From an uncultured Massilimicrobiota sp. (GTDB lineage: Bacteria; Bacillota_I; Bacilli_A; Erysipelotrichales; Coprobacillaceae): DNA of 42,325 nucleotides. Below the pieces are notes generated by a model, which was not told the origin of the DNA, did not search any database, and saw only the letters and a list, made by a program, of their open reading frames with translations. Every line of letters begins with the position of its first letter. The stretch's first letter is position 1. The DNA is taken from contig CALVFK010000002.1 in NCBI GenBank assembly GCA_944326805.1, forward strand, positions 1 through 42,325, written 5' to 3'. Both the position numbers and the translations under genes were made by a program. This document shows, piece after piece, positions 33,701 to 42,325 of this stretch.

Positions 33701-36310
33701 TTAGAATTGTGCTTTGATTTGTTCAATGGCTGTTTTGATCTGTGATGCATCCTGACATCCACCTTGAGCAAAGTCTGGCTTTCCACCACCACGACCATTT
33801 GTCACCTGGTTGATTGTTTTGATCATATCTCCAGCCTTATAACCATCTTTAACCATAGATTTTGTAAGTGCCACAAAATATGATACTTTTCCTTCATAAC
33901 TATTAACCATCACAACAAAACCATGTTGTAATTGATCTCTTAAATCAAAAGCCATTTGTTTTGCTGAAGAAACATCTTTACTTTCTTCTACAAATAAGAA
34001 CTGAACACCATTGATTTCTTCAATATTTTTTGTCTGTTCTTTTGCTGATAAGGCATTAATCTGATCTAAATATTGATTTCTTTCTTTTCTTAAATCATTT
34101 GTTTCTTCAATAAAATGTGTCACTTTTTCAAGTGTTTCATTCTTATTTTTGATTTTCAATAACTCTTGAACCTGATTTAATAAAGCTTCACTTTCTTTAA
34201 AAGCATGGTAAGCTTGGATAGATGTCACAGCTTCAATACGTCTCACACCAGAACCAATACTTTCTTCCCCAACAATTTTAAAGATTCCAATTTCAATACT
34301 ATTAGAAACATGGCATCCACCACATAATTCTTTAGAATAATCACCAACGCTGACTACTCGTACAACATCACCATATTTTTCATCAAATAAGGCCATTGCA
34401 CCAGATTGCATAGCTTCATCCTTACTCATAGATTGAATACAAACATCTAAACCATTGAAAATCTGTTCATTCACTTGATCTTCTACTTGTTTTAATTCTT
34501 CATCTGTTACTTTTTGAGGATGTGTAAAGTCAAAACGTAATCTTTGATCATCAACATAAGACCCTGCCTGTGAAACATGATCTCCTAATACATTTTTAAG
34601 AGCTTTTTGTAAAAGATGGGTTGCTGTATGATTATGTGTAATCAAAGCACGTTTTTTCATATCTACATGAAGTGTAAGAACATCACCTTTTTTGACACTT
34701 CCTTTTGTCACATGAATAGTATGTAAATGTTGTTGATGTGGAGCCTTACAAACATAAGTTACATTGATATCTGTACTTTCATTATTCATTGTTCCTGTAT
34801 CTGCACATTGACCACCCATTTCAGCATAGAAAGTTGTCTGATCTAAAATAATTTCACCTTTAGCATCAATCACATCACATTTGACTCCATCAACAAATGT
34901 CGCAATGACCTTTGCCTGAATTGGTGCAGGATTATAGATAAATTCAGATGGTTCGTCAAAAGCCATTAAATCCGGTTTCTGTGAACACATAGATTCCATA
35001 TCCCCACGTGCATTTCTGGCACGTTCCTGTTGCGCTTTCATTTCTGCTTTAAATCCTTCTTCGTCAACTTCAAAGCCTGATTCTTGAGCAATTTCCACTG
35101 TTAATTCTAATGGGAATCCATATGTATCATATAATTTAAAAGCATCTTGACCATTTAATAAATGATTTTCACTCTTTTGTAACATTTGGTTTAGCATTTT
35201 TTCACCATTAGATAATGTTTTGTGGAATGCTTCTTCTTCCTTTTTCACCAAACCACTGACATAATCTACTTTTGAAGGTAAATAATCATAGAAGTCTTTC
35301 ATAATATCAGCAACAACACTGACAAGTTCATACATGAAAGAATGATCAATACCAATCTTCTTTCCATAACGAACAGCACGTCTTAAAATTCTTCTTAAAA
35401 CATAACCACGTCCCACATTATCAAATAAAGCACCATCACTCAGTGCAAAAGTAACTGTACGAATATGATCGGCAATGACACGATATGCCATTTTGTTATC
35501 TTCATAAGAAACTTTTGCAAGTTTTTCAGTAGCATGGATAATAGGCAAGAACAAGTCTGTATCAAAGTTTGTTTCACCCTCTTGAATAATGCTGACAAGT
35601 CTTTCTAATCCCATACCTGTATCAATATTTTTTTGTGGCAATTCTTTATAATCTTTACGATCAATAGCAGGATTGCAGTCATATTGAGAAAAGACAACAT
35701 TCCATACTTCGATATAACGATCATTTTCCATTTCTTCAAAGAATAACTTTTCTCCTAACCCTTCAGGATCATATTTTTCTCCACGATCATAGAAAATCTC
35801 AGAATCTGGTCCACCAGGTCCTTCACCAATTTCCCAGAAATTATCATCTGTTTTTAAAATATGACTAGGATCAACATGACATACTTCTGTCCAAATACGA
35901 TAAGCATCTTCGTCATCAGTATAAACACTAATATAAAGCTTATCTTTATCAAAACCAATCCATTCTGGACTTGTTAAAAACTCCCAGGCAAAAGGAATCG
36001 CTTCTTCTTTAAAATAATCCCCAATCGAAAAATTCCCTAACATTTCAAAAAATGTATGATGTCTGGCAGTTTTTCCTACATTTTCAATATCATTTGTACG
36101 AATAGATTTTTGTGCATTCGCAATACGATTACAAGCTGGTTTTTCTGTTCCATCAAAGTATTTTTTTAATGCAGCAACACCAGCATTGATCCATAATAAA
36201 GTTGGATCATTGTGGGGAATTAATGATGCCCCTGGTTCAATCATATGTCCTTTAGACTTAAAAAAATCCAAAAACATCTGACGAACTTGATTTCCTGTTA
36301 ATTGTTTCAT
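33701..36310 (-). CDS. alaS: Alanine--tRNA ligase
   Basis: 869 residues, full length. The class II catalytic core contains RHHTFFEMLGNFSIGDYF; the editing domain has the zinc ligands HNHTATH and CGGCHVSN; the C-terminal C-Ala domain ends near RGGGKPDFAQGG. It charges tRNA-Ala and clears mischarged Ser/Gly. The T-box leader with a GCT (Ala) specifier supports the assignment. The ATG follows AAAGGAGG. It is the first gene of a block whose order matches many Bacillota. Confidence 0.97.
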   Translation of the reverse strand: MKQLTGNQVRQMFLDFFKSKGHMIEPGASLIPHNDPTLLWINAGVAALKKYFDGTEKPACNRIANAQKSIRTNDIENVGKTARHHTFFEMLGNFSIGDYFKEEAIPFAWEFLTSPEWIGFDKDKLYISVYTDDEDAYRIWTEVCHVDPSHILKTDDNFWEIGEGPGGPDSEIFYDRGEKYDPEGLGEKLFFEEMENDRYIEVWNVVFSQYDCNPAIDRKDYKELPQKNIDTGMGLERLVSIIQEGETNFDTDLFLPIIHATEKLAKVSYEDNKMAYRVIADHIRTVTFALSDGALFDNVGRGYVLRRILRRAVRYGKKIGIDHSFMYELVSVVADIMKDFYDYLPSKVDYVSGLVKKEEEAFHKTLSNGEKMLNQMLQKSENHLLNGQDAFKLYDTYGFPLELTVEIAQESGFEVDEEGFKAEMKAQQERARNARGDMESMCSQKPDLMAFDEPSEFIYNPAPIQAKVIATFVDGVKCDVIDAKGEIILDQTTFYAEMGGQCADTGTMNNESTDINVTYVCKAPHQQHLHTIHVTKGSVKKGDVLTLHVDMKKRALITHNHTATHLLQKALKNVLGDHVSQAGSYVDDQRLRFDFTHPQKVTDEELKQVEDQVNEQIFNGLDVCIQSMSKDEAMQSGAMALFDEKYGDVVRVVSVGDYSKELCGGCHVSNSIEIGIFKIVGEESIGSGVRRIEAVTSIQAYHAFKESEALLNQVQELLKIKNKNETLEKVTHFIEETNDLRKERNQYLDQINALSAKEQTKNIEEINGVQFLFVEESKDVSSAKQMAFDLRDQLQHGFVVMVNSYEGKVSYFVALTKSMVKDGYKAGDMIKTINQVTNGRGGGKPDFAQGGCQDASQIKTAIEQIKAQF

Positions 36311-36546
36311 AATTTTCCTCCTTTTGAATAAAAAAAGTCATTCCTGAAAAGGAACGACTTTTATCGCGGTACCATCCTCATTCATAATGAATACTCATTA
36401 TGCTCTTTAATCGTTAACGCCGATATACGTTGATGTTTTCATCACTCTTAGAAGGTAGCTTTCTTTATAAGCTTACAGAAATTTGCACCAACCATTTCCT
36501 CTCTATCAGCTCACTTATAAATACTTTTCTTCTTCAACGATTTGAC
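36311..36546 (-). promoter_or_regulatory. T-box leader of alaS, Ala (GCT) specifier
   Basis: The T-box core GGTACCGCG is at 36365-36373 (minus strand). Stem I contains GGTTGGTGCAAAT, and the specifier reads GCT (36457-36459) in GAAA-GCT-ACC. The terminator arms at 36335-36360 end in a T-tract. The promoter is TTGATT (36576-36581) and TATAAT (36553-36558), spaced by 17. Uncharged tRNA-Ala should raise alaS expression. Confidence 0.93.
36329..36360 (-). terminator. Conditional terminator of the alaS T-box
   Basis: AAGTCGTTCC and GGAATGACTT form a 10-bp stem with one G-T pair on the minus strand and a T-tract. It closely resembles the asnS T-box terminator. Confidence 0.88.
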
Positions 36547-36552
36547 TTTGAT

Positions 36553-36581
36553 ATTATATCCAATTTATCATGAAAAATCAA
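36553..36581 (-). promoter_or_regulatory. Promoter of the alaS T-box transcript
   Basis: TTGATT (36576-36581) and TATAAT (36553-36558) on the minus strand are 17 bases apart. Confidence 0.75.
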
Positions 36582-36625
36582 TCATTTTTCAAGTGATTTA
36601 ATCAAAACTTTTTGAAACAAAACAA

Positions 36626-36654
36626 TAAAAAAAGAAGTCTTGTGTGACCTCTTG
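36626..36654 (-). terminator. Terminator after the Na/Pi cotransporter-type gene
   Basis: AAGAGGTC and GACTTCTT form an 8-bp stem (one G-T) with an ACACAA loop on the minus strand, followed by T7. The 5' arm lies in a tandem 12-base repeat (36638-36661). Confidence 0.75.
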
Positions 36655-36674
36655 CGTGACCATGAAATCAATTA

Positions 36675-37610
36675 TTATTTATCATGAGTTATTTTTCGAA
36701 TTATTTTTATAAGATAAGGTTCTAATAATACAACAATAATCATTGTGAGTATATTATAGAAAGTATGCATATTAGCAATTTGATGATTGGGAGATAAAGG
36801 CGAGATATTTTGAATCATATCAATTAAAGGCAGACATTGACATAAAACAAGAAAACTCATAGCTCCTACAAGATTAAAAAGGAAATGAAAAAGAGCTAAA
36901 CGCTTACCATTACGACAACCAGATAAAGAAGCTAAAAAACCTGTAATACAGGTTCCTAAATCAAAACCTAATAAAAGATAAACTGACTGTCGAAATGATA
37001 CGAGATGTTGCATGGCTAAAATTTGTAAAATGCCTACGGATGCTGATGAACTTTGAATGAGAGCTGTAAACAACATTCCCATACCAACACATAATAAAGG
37101 ATTTTGTAATTGCATAAAAAGATCAATAATCCATGAAGTATGTTGTAAAGGCAACATGGATTGTGACATCATTTCTAATCCCATAAACAAAAGGCCTAAA
37201 GCCATCATGACCTGCCCTATAAGGTGTTTGATACCATGACTAATCAAATAAAACAATACCCCTATAAATGATAATGCAGGTGCAAAAGCACCGATATCCA
37301 AGGCTATCATCTGTCCTGTCATTGTCGTTCCAATATTTGCTCCCATCATGACCCAGATAGCTCTTTTTAATGGGATAATATGAGCATTTAAAAAGCCAAT
37401 CAATATGACACTCATAGCTGAAGAACTTTGAATTAAAGCTGTCAACAATGTTCCTACACCAATGGCTTTTATGCGATGGTTTGTCAATTTTAAAAGAATA
37501 ATTTCCAGTCTTTCTCCTAGTCCTGATGTCAACCCTTGTGATAACATATTCATTCCTAATAGAAATAAAGCCAGTCCTCCTAAAAGTCCCAAATAATGTG
37601 TTATTGTCAT
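36675..37610 (-). CDS. Na/Pi cotransporter family protein
   Basis: 311 residues with about eight membrane segments. Two inverted copies of the phosphate-cotransporter motif are visible: TALIQSSSAMSVILIG (N half) and TALIQSSSASVGILQ (C half), each preceded by G-rich helices. This is the PF02690 NptA-like family, driving phosphate uptake with Na+. The C-terminal PhoU-like domain found in many bacterial members is absent. ATG 37610 follows AAAGGAG, which overlaps the end of a 26-bp perfect palindrome. Confidence 0.88.
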   Translation of the reverse strand: MTITHYLGLLGGLALFLLGMNMLSQGLTSGLGERLEIILLKLTNHRIKAIGVGTLLTALIQSSSAMSVILIGFLNAHIIPLKRAIWVMMGANIGTTMTGQMIALDIGAFAPALSFIGVLFYLISHGIKHLIGQVMMALGLLFMGLEMMSQSMLPLQHTSWIIDLFMQLQNPLLCVGMGMLFTALIQSSSASVGILQILAMQHLVSFRQSVYLLLGFDLGTCITGFLASLSGCRNGKRLALFHFLFNLVGAMSFLVLCQCLPLIDMIQNISPLSPNHQIANMHTFYNILTMIIVVLLEPYLIKIIRKITHDK

Positions 37611-37622
37611 GATTTCACACTC

Positions 37623-37648
37623 CTTTATTATCATATATGATAATAAAG
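37623..37648. promoter_or_regulatory. 26-bp perfect palindrome before the Na/Pi gene
   Basis: The two 13-base halves (CTTTATTATCATA and its complement) meet at the centre CATATATG without a mismatch. The element ends at the AAAGGAG ribosome site of the Na/Pi gene. It could be an operator for a dimeric regulator or an RNA hairpin that hides the ribosome site. No T-tract follows, so it is not a terminator. Confidence 0.5.
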
Positions 37649-37666
37649 AAGAAATTAGAGAAATTC

Positions 37667-38704
37667 TTATTCATTTTCATGATGCATTATTCTTTGAATA
37701 TTTTCTTCAATATGTAAATTCTTTAATAATTCTACAAGAAAAATCACATAGGATGACAATAATGGCGAAAAGATCATACCTACAATACCAAATAAATCAC
37801 CAAAGAAAGTTAATGCTATAATAAGATAAATGGGATGTATTTGAATGCCTCTAGAAAAAAGATAAGGTTGTAAATAGGAAGATTCCAGATATTGTAACAC
37901 CATAACAACAATCAAAGATGCATAACCTAAATGTTGATCAATAAAAAACTCATAAATAATCACAGGTATACCACCAAGATAAGGTCCAACATAAGGAATC
38001 AGATTGGTTAAAGCTAAAAATAAAGCAATCCAGATTGCATAATTTTGATTAATAAAGAAAAAAGGTATCAAACACATAATAAAGAAAAAGATAAAATCTA
38101 GAATCATAGATTTCATAAATTGATAAGTTGTTAATTTGAGTTTTTTTAGTGTTTGCATACAGATACCTTGTTTTTCAAAAGGTAAGTAGATGATTGCTTT
38201 TTCAATGAGATGTAAATTATCATAAGATAAATAAAAGGAAATACCTAAAGCAATTAATATATTACCTACCCAATATATAACGGTCTGTGTCCAGCCATTA
38301 AAAATATCAATAAAATAATCAATAATCTGATAGTCTTCTAAAAAATGAATAAATGTTGAAAAGATGGGATTGACCATGATTTGACTATCACAAATACGAT
38401 GATAAAACAAAAGACATTGATCTAATAAATAAGGAATAAGAAAATAACAGCTTAGAATAAATAATAATGAAAATGATAAATAAAGATGTGTAACAACAAT
38501 TTTTCTTGATAAACGATCATTTGTAAAATAATCAATTATAGGATCAAGTAAAAAATGAAAAAACAACGCTATAAATACGGGAAATATCAACCTGAAAAGA
38601 TAACTGATAAGTGCTCCAATGCGAAACAGTGTATAAACATAGTATAATAGGATAGCACATAGACTTAATAAAATAAGAGATTTCGCTATATTTTCTTTTT
38701 TCAT
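37667..38704 (-). CDS. AI-2E family transporter
   Basis: 345 residues with about eight membrane segments. ALGISFYLSYD, LTNLIPYVGPYLGGIPVIIYEF and LQYLESSYLQPYLFSRGIQIHP are typical blocks of the PF01594 family. Members have been linked to autoinducer-2 or ion export; the substrate here is unknown. ATG 38704 follows GAGGAGG and removes a spurious N-terminal extension. It lies after a terminator, with no obvious promoter, so read-through may supply it. Confidence 0.88.
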   Translation of the reverse strand: MKKENIAKSLILLSLCAILLYYVYTLFRIGALISYLFRLIFPVFIALFFHFLLDPIIDYFTNDRLSRKIVVTHLYLSFSLLFILSCYFLIPYLLDQCLLFYHRICDSQIMVNPIFSTFIHFLEDYQIIDYFIDIFNGWTQTVIYWVGNILIALGISFYLSYDNLHLIEKAIIYLPFEKQGICMQTLKKLKLTTYQFMKSMILDFIFFFIMCLIPFFFINQNYAIWIALFLALTNLIPYVGPYLGGIPVIIYEFFIDQHLGYASLIVVMVLQYLESSYLQPYLFSRGIQIHPIYLIIALTFFGDLFGIVGMIFSPLLSSYVIFLVELLKNLHIEENIQRIMHHENE

Positions 38705-38723
38705 AAAACCTCCTCGAGAAGAA

Positions 38724-38748
38724 AAGGACTGTTGATCAGTCCTTTTGT
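38724..38748 (-). terminator. Terminator after the 45-residue gene
   Basis: AAAGGACTG and CAGTCCTTT form a 9-bp stem with a short loop on the minus strand, followed by a T-rich tract. Confidence 0.8.
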
Positions 38749-38753
38749 ACTTC

Positions 38754-38891
38754 TTAAAGTTGTTCTTTAATCGCTTTTTTGGCTTTATGAACACTATGTT
38801 CAATGTTATCTGCACATGGCATATCACTCATCATAATCATTGCCGCAGCAACAATTCCTGCCGAGAAAAAAGCAACAGCTAATTTTGACAT
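38754..38891 (-). CDS. Hypothetical 45-residue membrane peptide
   Basis: A short gene: M-SKLAVAFFSAGIVAAAMIM, then MSDMPCADNIEHSVH and a basic tail KAKKAIKEQL. One hydrophobic helix is followed by an amphipathic, Lys-rich end. A strong ribosome site (AAAGGAG, 9 nt before the ATG) and a following terminator support translation. It sits between recD2 and the AI-2E gene, 42 bases after recD2, probably at the end of the mnmA-recD2 transcript. I do not recognise it. Confidence 0.6.
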   Translation of the reverse strand: MSKLAVAFFSAGIVAAAMIMMSDMPCADNIEHSVHKAKKAIKEQL

Positions 38892-38933
38892 GATTATTCA
38901 CTCCTTTAAAAGTACATTCTTAGTATGTCCTCA

Positions 38934-41126
38934 TTATTCAAAATCATACAAAGAAATCTCTGGAGTCTTCTTCATTCTTTCAATTAATGTTGTTTTTCTT
39001 CGTTCATCCTGTTTATGTGTAATACCATAAACAAAAGCCTGATGACTTCCTAAAAACCATAAAGATTGTTTTGCTCGTGTCAGTCCAGTATAAATCAGAT
39101 TTTTCTTCAACATAATATAATAGTCTTTAAGTACAGGCATAATCACAATTTTAAACTCATTCCCTTGTGATTTATGAACACTCATACAATAAGCATGAGT
39201 TAAAGTATAAAACTCCTGTGGTGTATATTCTACAATCGTTCCATCAAAATCAACAATCATCTTATCCGTTAAATATTCAAAATTATCCTTAAAACATATC
39301 TCTATCAATGTTCCTATATCACCATTAAAAACATTATCTTCAACACGATTTTTTAACTGTAAGATTTTATCTCCTTCTCTAAACACTCTTTTGCCCACAC
39401 GCAATTCATTTTTAAATCCATCAGGTGGATTCAATAATTCCTGTAAACAATCATTTAAAGCATCAATACCAGCCACTCCATTATACATCGGTGCTAAAAC
39501 TTGAATATCTTGACCATCATAGCCATCTTCTAATGCTTTGGATACAAGAACACGTACATACTTCACCACATCATAGGGTGTACATGTTTGAAAATGTATA
39601 TCTGAATATTGAAAAAATAAGTTTTCATCATATTGATCATTACGAATACTATGTGCCAGTTGAACAATACCACTTTCTTTAGATTGACGATAGATGTGAT
39701 GCAAAGCAATGGTAGGAATACATTCACTTTGTATTAAATCTTTTAAAACATGTCCTGGTGCAACAGATGGTAATTGCTGATCATCACCTATCAATAAGAT
39801 CTGACTGACTTTTTGACACGCTAATAAAAGATGAGAAAATAACAAGGAATCAACCATTGAAAACTCATCAATAATAAGTAAATCAACATCAAGGGGATTT
39901 TTTTCATTAACCGCAAAAGTATTGGTATGTAAATCCCATTTCAATAAACGATGAATTGTACATGCTTCAACTCCAGTCACTTCACTTAAACGTTTTGCTG
40001 CTCGCCCTGTTGGAGCAACAATGGCTAGTCGCTGATCGGGATTTAAACGCTGATAAATCTTAATCATCGCATTAACAATTGTTGTTTTTCCTGTACCTGG
40101 TCCTCCTGTAATAATCATAGCTGAATGTTCCATAAAAAGCTTAATCGCTTCTTTTTGAAAATCATCATATTCAATAAAAAGTTCTTTTTCTAAATCTTCT
40201 AAAATCTTGTCTATCTCTTTTGGATCAATATCATAAAGAGGGGTATGTAACCATCTCTTAAAGATTTGTGATATGTTGATTTCACTTTGATATAACTCAT
40301 AAGGATAATAACGATCTTCTTCTTGAATAATCTTATTTTGTTCTAAAACATCAGTAAATGCTGCTTCAAAACTCTCATCATCTATTTGAGGTATATATCT
40401 ATGAAATCTTTTGACAATTGTTTCATAGTTATGATAAGTACTTCCATCTTGAAAACAAGCCTCTTTTAAAGCATAGACAATGGCTGCCTGTATACGATGA
40501 TGATCATATTGATCAACACCTATCTTTAAAGCTAAATCATCCGCTGTTTTAAATCCTATTCCATCAATATCATCAATAAGCTGATAAGGATTATTTTGTA
40601 AAATATCCAATGTCTTTTCTTGATAAACAGCCTGGATTAATGCAAGATGTCGTGTAGAAATGCCATGTCCCATAAAAAACATCAAAACTTCCTGATCAAA
40701 ATCCTGTGAAGACAAAACACCAGCTATAGTTTCACGTTTGGTTTCATTCATACCACGAACATGATCTAAAACATGTTTATCTTCTTTGATTTTTGTGAGT
40801 GCATCTTTTCCTAAAACTTCTACAATAGCTGTTGCCTGTTTTTCACCAATACCTTTAAATAAAGGACTAGATAAATAGCGAATGATTTCACTTTCTTCAT
40901 TCGCTAAAACAATCTCATAAGATTGAATTTGAAATTGTTTACCATATTTAGGATGAATAATATATTCTCCCTCAAAATGATATTTATCTTGAAGATTGAC
41001 ATAACTCATATAACCTGTCGCTAAAATCGGTTTATCTTCCTGTTCACTATCAATCAGACAGACAATAAACTTAGTATCTTCACTATAAAATTTAATACGT
41101 TTAATAATTCCCGTATATGCTAACAT
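38934..41126 (-). CDS. recD2: ATP-dependent DNA helicase RecD2
   Basis: 730 residues of the RecD2 (YrrC) type. An N-terminal OB fold (~1-75) and helix-hairpin-helix region (GIGEKQATAI, GIGFKTADDLAL) precede the SF1 motor: Walker A TGGPGTGKTT (340-349), motif II DEFSM (420-424) and the C-terminal YTGLTRAKQSLWF. It unwinds DNA 5'-3' in repair and replication and acts without RecBC. It overlaps mnmA by TAATG, so the two are coupled, as in other Bacillota where they are near neighbours. Confidence 0.95.
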   Translation of the reverse strand: MLAYTGIIKRIKFYSEDTKFIVCLIDSEQEDKPILATGYMSYVNLQDKYHFEGEYIIHPKYGKQFQIQSYEIVLANEESEIIRYLSSPLFKGIGEKQATAIVEVLGKDALTKIKEDKHVLDHVRGMNETKRETIAGVLSSQDFDQEVLMFFMGHGISTRHLALIQAVYQEKTLDILQNNPYQLIDDIDGIGFKTADDLALKIGVDQYDHHRIQAAIVYALKEACFQDGSTYHNYETIVKRFHRYIPQIDDESFEAAFTDVLEQNKIIQEEDRYYPYELYQSEINISQIFKRWLHTPLYDIDPKEIDKILEDLEKELFIEYDDFQKEAIKLFMEHSAMIITGGPGTGKTTIVNAMIKIYQRLNPDQRLAIVAPTGRAAKRLSEVTGVEACTIHRLLKWDLHTNTFAVNEKNPLDVDLLIIDEFSMVDSLLFSHLLLACQKVSQILLIGDDQQLPSVAPGHVLKDLIQSECIPTIALHHIYRQSKESGIVQLAHSIRNDQYDENLFFQYSDIHFQTCTPYDVVKYVRVLVSKALEDGYDGQDIQVLAPMYNGVAGIDALNDCLQELLNPPDGFKNELRVGKRVFREGDKILQLKNRVEDNVFNGDIGTLIEICFKDNFEYLTDKMIVDFDGTIVEYTPQEFYTLTHAYCMSVHKSQGNEFKIVIMPVLKDYYIMLKKNLIYTGLTRAKQSLWFLGSHQAFVYGITHKQDERRKTTLIERMKKTPEISLYDFE

Positions 41127-42259
41127 TATAAGTATGTAATCTCCTTATCATCTTTATACACCTTTTCAATTGTGCCACCACCCAAGCAGACATCACCATC
41201 ATAAAAAACTGCTGCCTGGCCTGGAGTTACGGCCTTAACAGGTTGCTTAAAAGTAACGAAAAGCGTAGTTTCATCAATAAAACGGATAGACACATCATTA
41301 TCTTTTTGACGATATCTAAACTTTGCTGTGCAATCATAATCACCCTGTGGTTTTTGACTGCTGATCCAGTTCACATCAGTAATTAATGCCCCTTCACTCA
41401 TTAACCATTGATTTTGATCACCTTGACACACATATAAAATATTTTCATCATATTTCTTCCCAACAACAAACCACGCATCTCCAGCTCCGCCAATGCCTAA
41501 ACCTTTACGTTGCCCAATCGTATAGTACATAATTCCCTGATGTTGACCAACAACCTGATTCGTTTCAATATCCACCATTTTTCCTGCTTTTGCAGGAATA
41601 TAATTTTTCAAGAATTCTCTAAAATCTCTTTCTCCAATAAAACAGATTCCTGTACTATCTTTTTTATGAGCAACTGGAAGCTTTAAATCTTCTGCCAGTT
41701 TTCTGACTTCCGGTTTTGTCATATGACCAATAGGAAATAGTGAAGACTGTAGCTGAGATTGATTTAACTGACATAAAAAGTATGTCTGATCTTTATTAGA
41801 ATCAACTCCTCTTAACATAACAGAATCTGCTCCTTCATGATGTTCTACACGTGCATAATGACCCGTCGCAATATAATCCGCCTCAATAGATCTGGCATAA
41901 TCTAAAAAAGCCTTAAATTTAATATGTTTATTACATAAAATATCTGGATTCGGTGTTCTTCCTTTAGCATATTCTTCTAAAAAATAAGTAAAAACATGAT
42001 CCCAATATTCTTTAATAAAATCTACACGTCTTAACTCAATCCCTAAATGCTCTGCCACTTTTTTGGCATCATTATAATCTTTTTCCTGTGGGCAGATATC
42101 ATCATTATTTGTTGGATTCCCTAAAATATCATTATTTAAAGATGAATCCCAGTTTCGCATAAAAACCCCAATGACTTCATACCCTTGCTGTTTTAATACA
42201 TAAGCAGCAACTGCACTATCCACACCACCACTTAAACCTAATACAACTCTTTGTTTCAT
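41126..42259 (-). CDS. mnmA: tRNA-specific 2-thiouridylase MnmA
   Basis: 377 residues. The PP-loop GLSGGVDSAVAAYVL (8-22) activates U34 with ATP. The catalytic cysteines are Cys109 (PNPDILCNKHIKF) and Cys206 (DSTGICFIGERDF); GHYARVE is also conserved. MnmA makes s2U34 on Lys, Glu and Gln tRNAs, taking sulfur from a cysteine desulfurase not found here. The ATG at 42259 follows GGAAGGAGG. A -10 box (TATAAT, 42300-42305) lies upstream; the -35 would fall at the window edge. Confidence 0.97.
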   Translation of the reverse strand: MKQRVVLGLSGGVDSAVAAYVLKQQGYEVIGVFMRNWDSSLNNDILGNPTNNDDICPQEKDYNDAKKVAEHLGIELRRVDFIKEYWDHVFTYFLEEYAKGRTPNPDILCNKHIKFKAFLDYARSIEADYIATGHYARVEHHEGADSVMLRGVDSNKDQTYFLCQLNQSQLQSSLFPIGHMTKPEVRKLAEDLKLPVAHKKDSTGICFIGERDFREFLKNYIPAKAGKMVDIETNQVVGQHQGIMYYTIGQRKGLGIGGAGDAWFVVGKKYDENILYVCQGDQNQWLMSEGALITDVNWISSQKPQGDYDCTAKFRYRQKDNDVSIRFIDETTLFVTFKQPVKAVTPGQAAVFYDGDVCLGGGTIEKVYKDDKEITYL

Positions 42260-42299
42260 AGACGCCTCCTTCCTGGTTATTCTATCATTTTCTTTACAA

Positions 42300-42305
42300 A
42301 TTATA
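42300..42305 (-). promoter_or_regulatory. -10 element of mnmA
   Basis: TATAAT on the minus strand at 42300-42305, about 40 bases before the mnmA ATG. The -35 would fall at 42323 or beyond, mostly outside the window. Confidence 0.5.
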
Positions 42306-42325
42306 AAGAAAAACCGATAAAGATG

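Noticed and set aside
1-42325. Mobile element, prophage or CRISPR array
   Set aside because: No transposase, integrase, phage structural gene or regularly spaced repeat was seen; the repeats found are protein-coding SpaA modules or short regulatory pairings.

Overview
The window is 42.3 kb of AT-rich, densely packed chromosomal DNA from a low-GC Bacillota. Three T-box leaders, a TPP riboswitch, a glmS ribozyme, ECF-type vitamin transporters (folate-type, ThiT), Rex, and the block mnmA-recD2 ... alaS-ireB-ruvX-DUF1292-mltG-trmR-trhP1-trhP2-udk-greA all fit that. Its style (AT-rich codons, a large SpaA-repeat adhesin, AckA) suggests a gut Erysipelotrichales/Coprobacillaceae-type organism. That placement is inference; there is no rRNA gene to confirm it. 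No insertion sequence, prophage, CRISPR array, tRNA or rRNA gene was seen.

Layout. 1-3734 (minus): the partial gene of a folate-family ECF S component behind a structured leader, then a two-gene unit of a metallophosphoesterase with an uncharacterised N-terminal half and a 2-hydroxyacid dehydrogenase carrying an unusual ~140-residue N-terminal domain. 3825-9163 (minus): asnS under an Asn T-box, then the cluster ntdp-tsaE-tsaB-rimI-tsaD-rex, which centres on t6A tRNA modification. 9271-9981 (minus): thiT under a TPP riboswitch. 10095-11285 (plus): ackA, convergent with a 1371-residue thioester/SpaA-repeat surface adhesin (11324-15439, minus). 15562-17132 (minus): azlD, azlC and a solitary PemK/MazF-like gene. 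17303-24581 (plus): glmS behind its ribozyme, a TPR protein with a cold-shock-like tail, a ZIP metal transporter, and a TrpXYZ-type ABC transporter under a T-box whose specifier reads as Phe (TTC). 24578-26394: small membrane proteins, a DUF421 protein and an orphan PTS IIB.

26494-36310 (minus) is the conserved Bacillota operon alaS-ireB-ruvX-DUF1292 / mltG-trmR-trhP1-trhP2-udk-greA. A lactonase-like gene flanked by terminators is inserted in its middle, and mltG has its own promoter. 36675-42259 (minus) holds mnmA, recD2, an unlisted-size 45-residue membrane peptide gene, an AI-2E family protein and a Na/Pi cotransporter-type protein with a 26-bp perfect palindrome at its ribosome binding site.

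Together the window is mostly translation and tRNA-modification housekeeping (AsnS, AlaS, TsaBDE, MnmA, TrmR/TrhP) with nutrient uptake controlled by RNA switches. The less ordinary items are the dehydrogenase fusion, the Phe T-box on a TrpXYZ-like transporter, the unclassified folT leader, the palindrome, and the adhesin with a non-canonical sorting signal.
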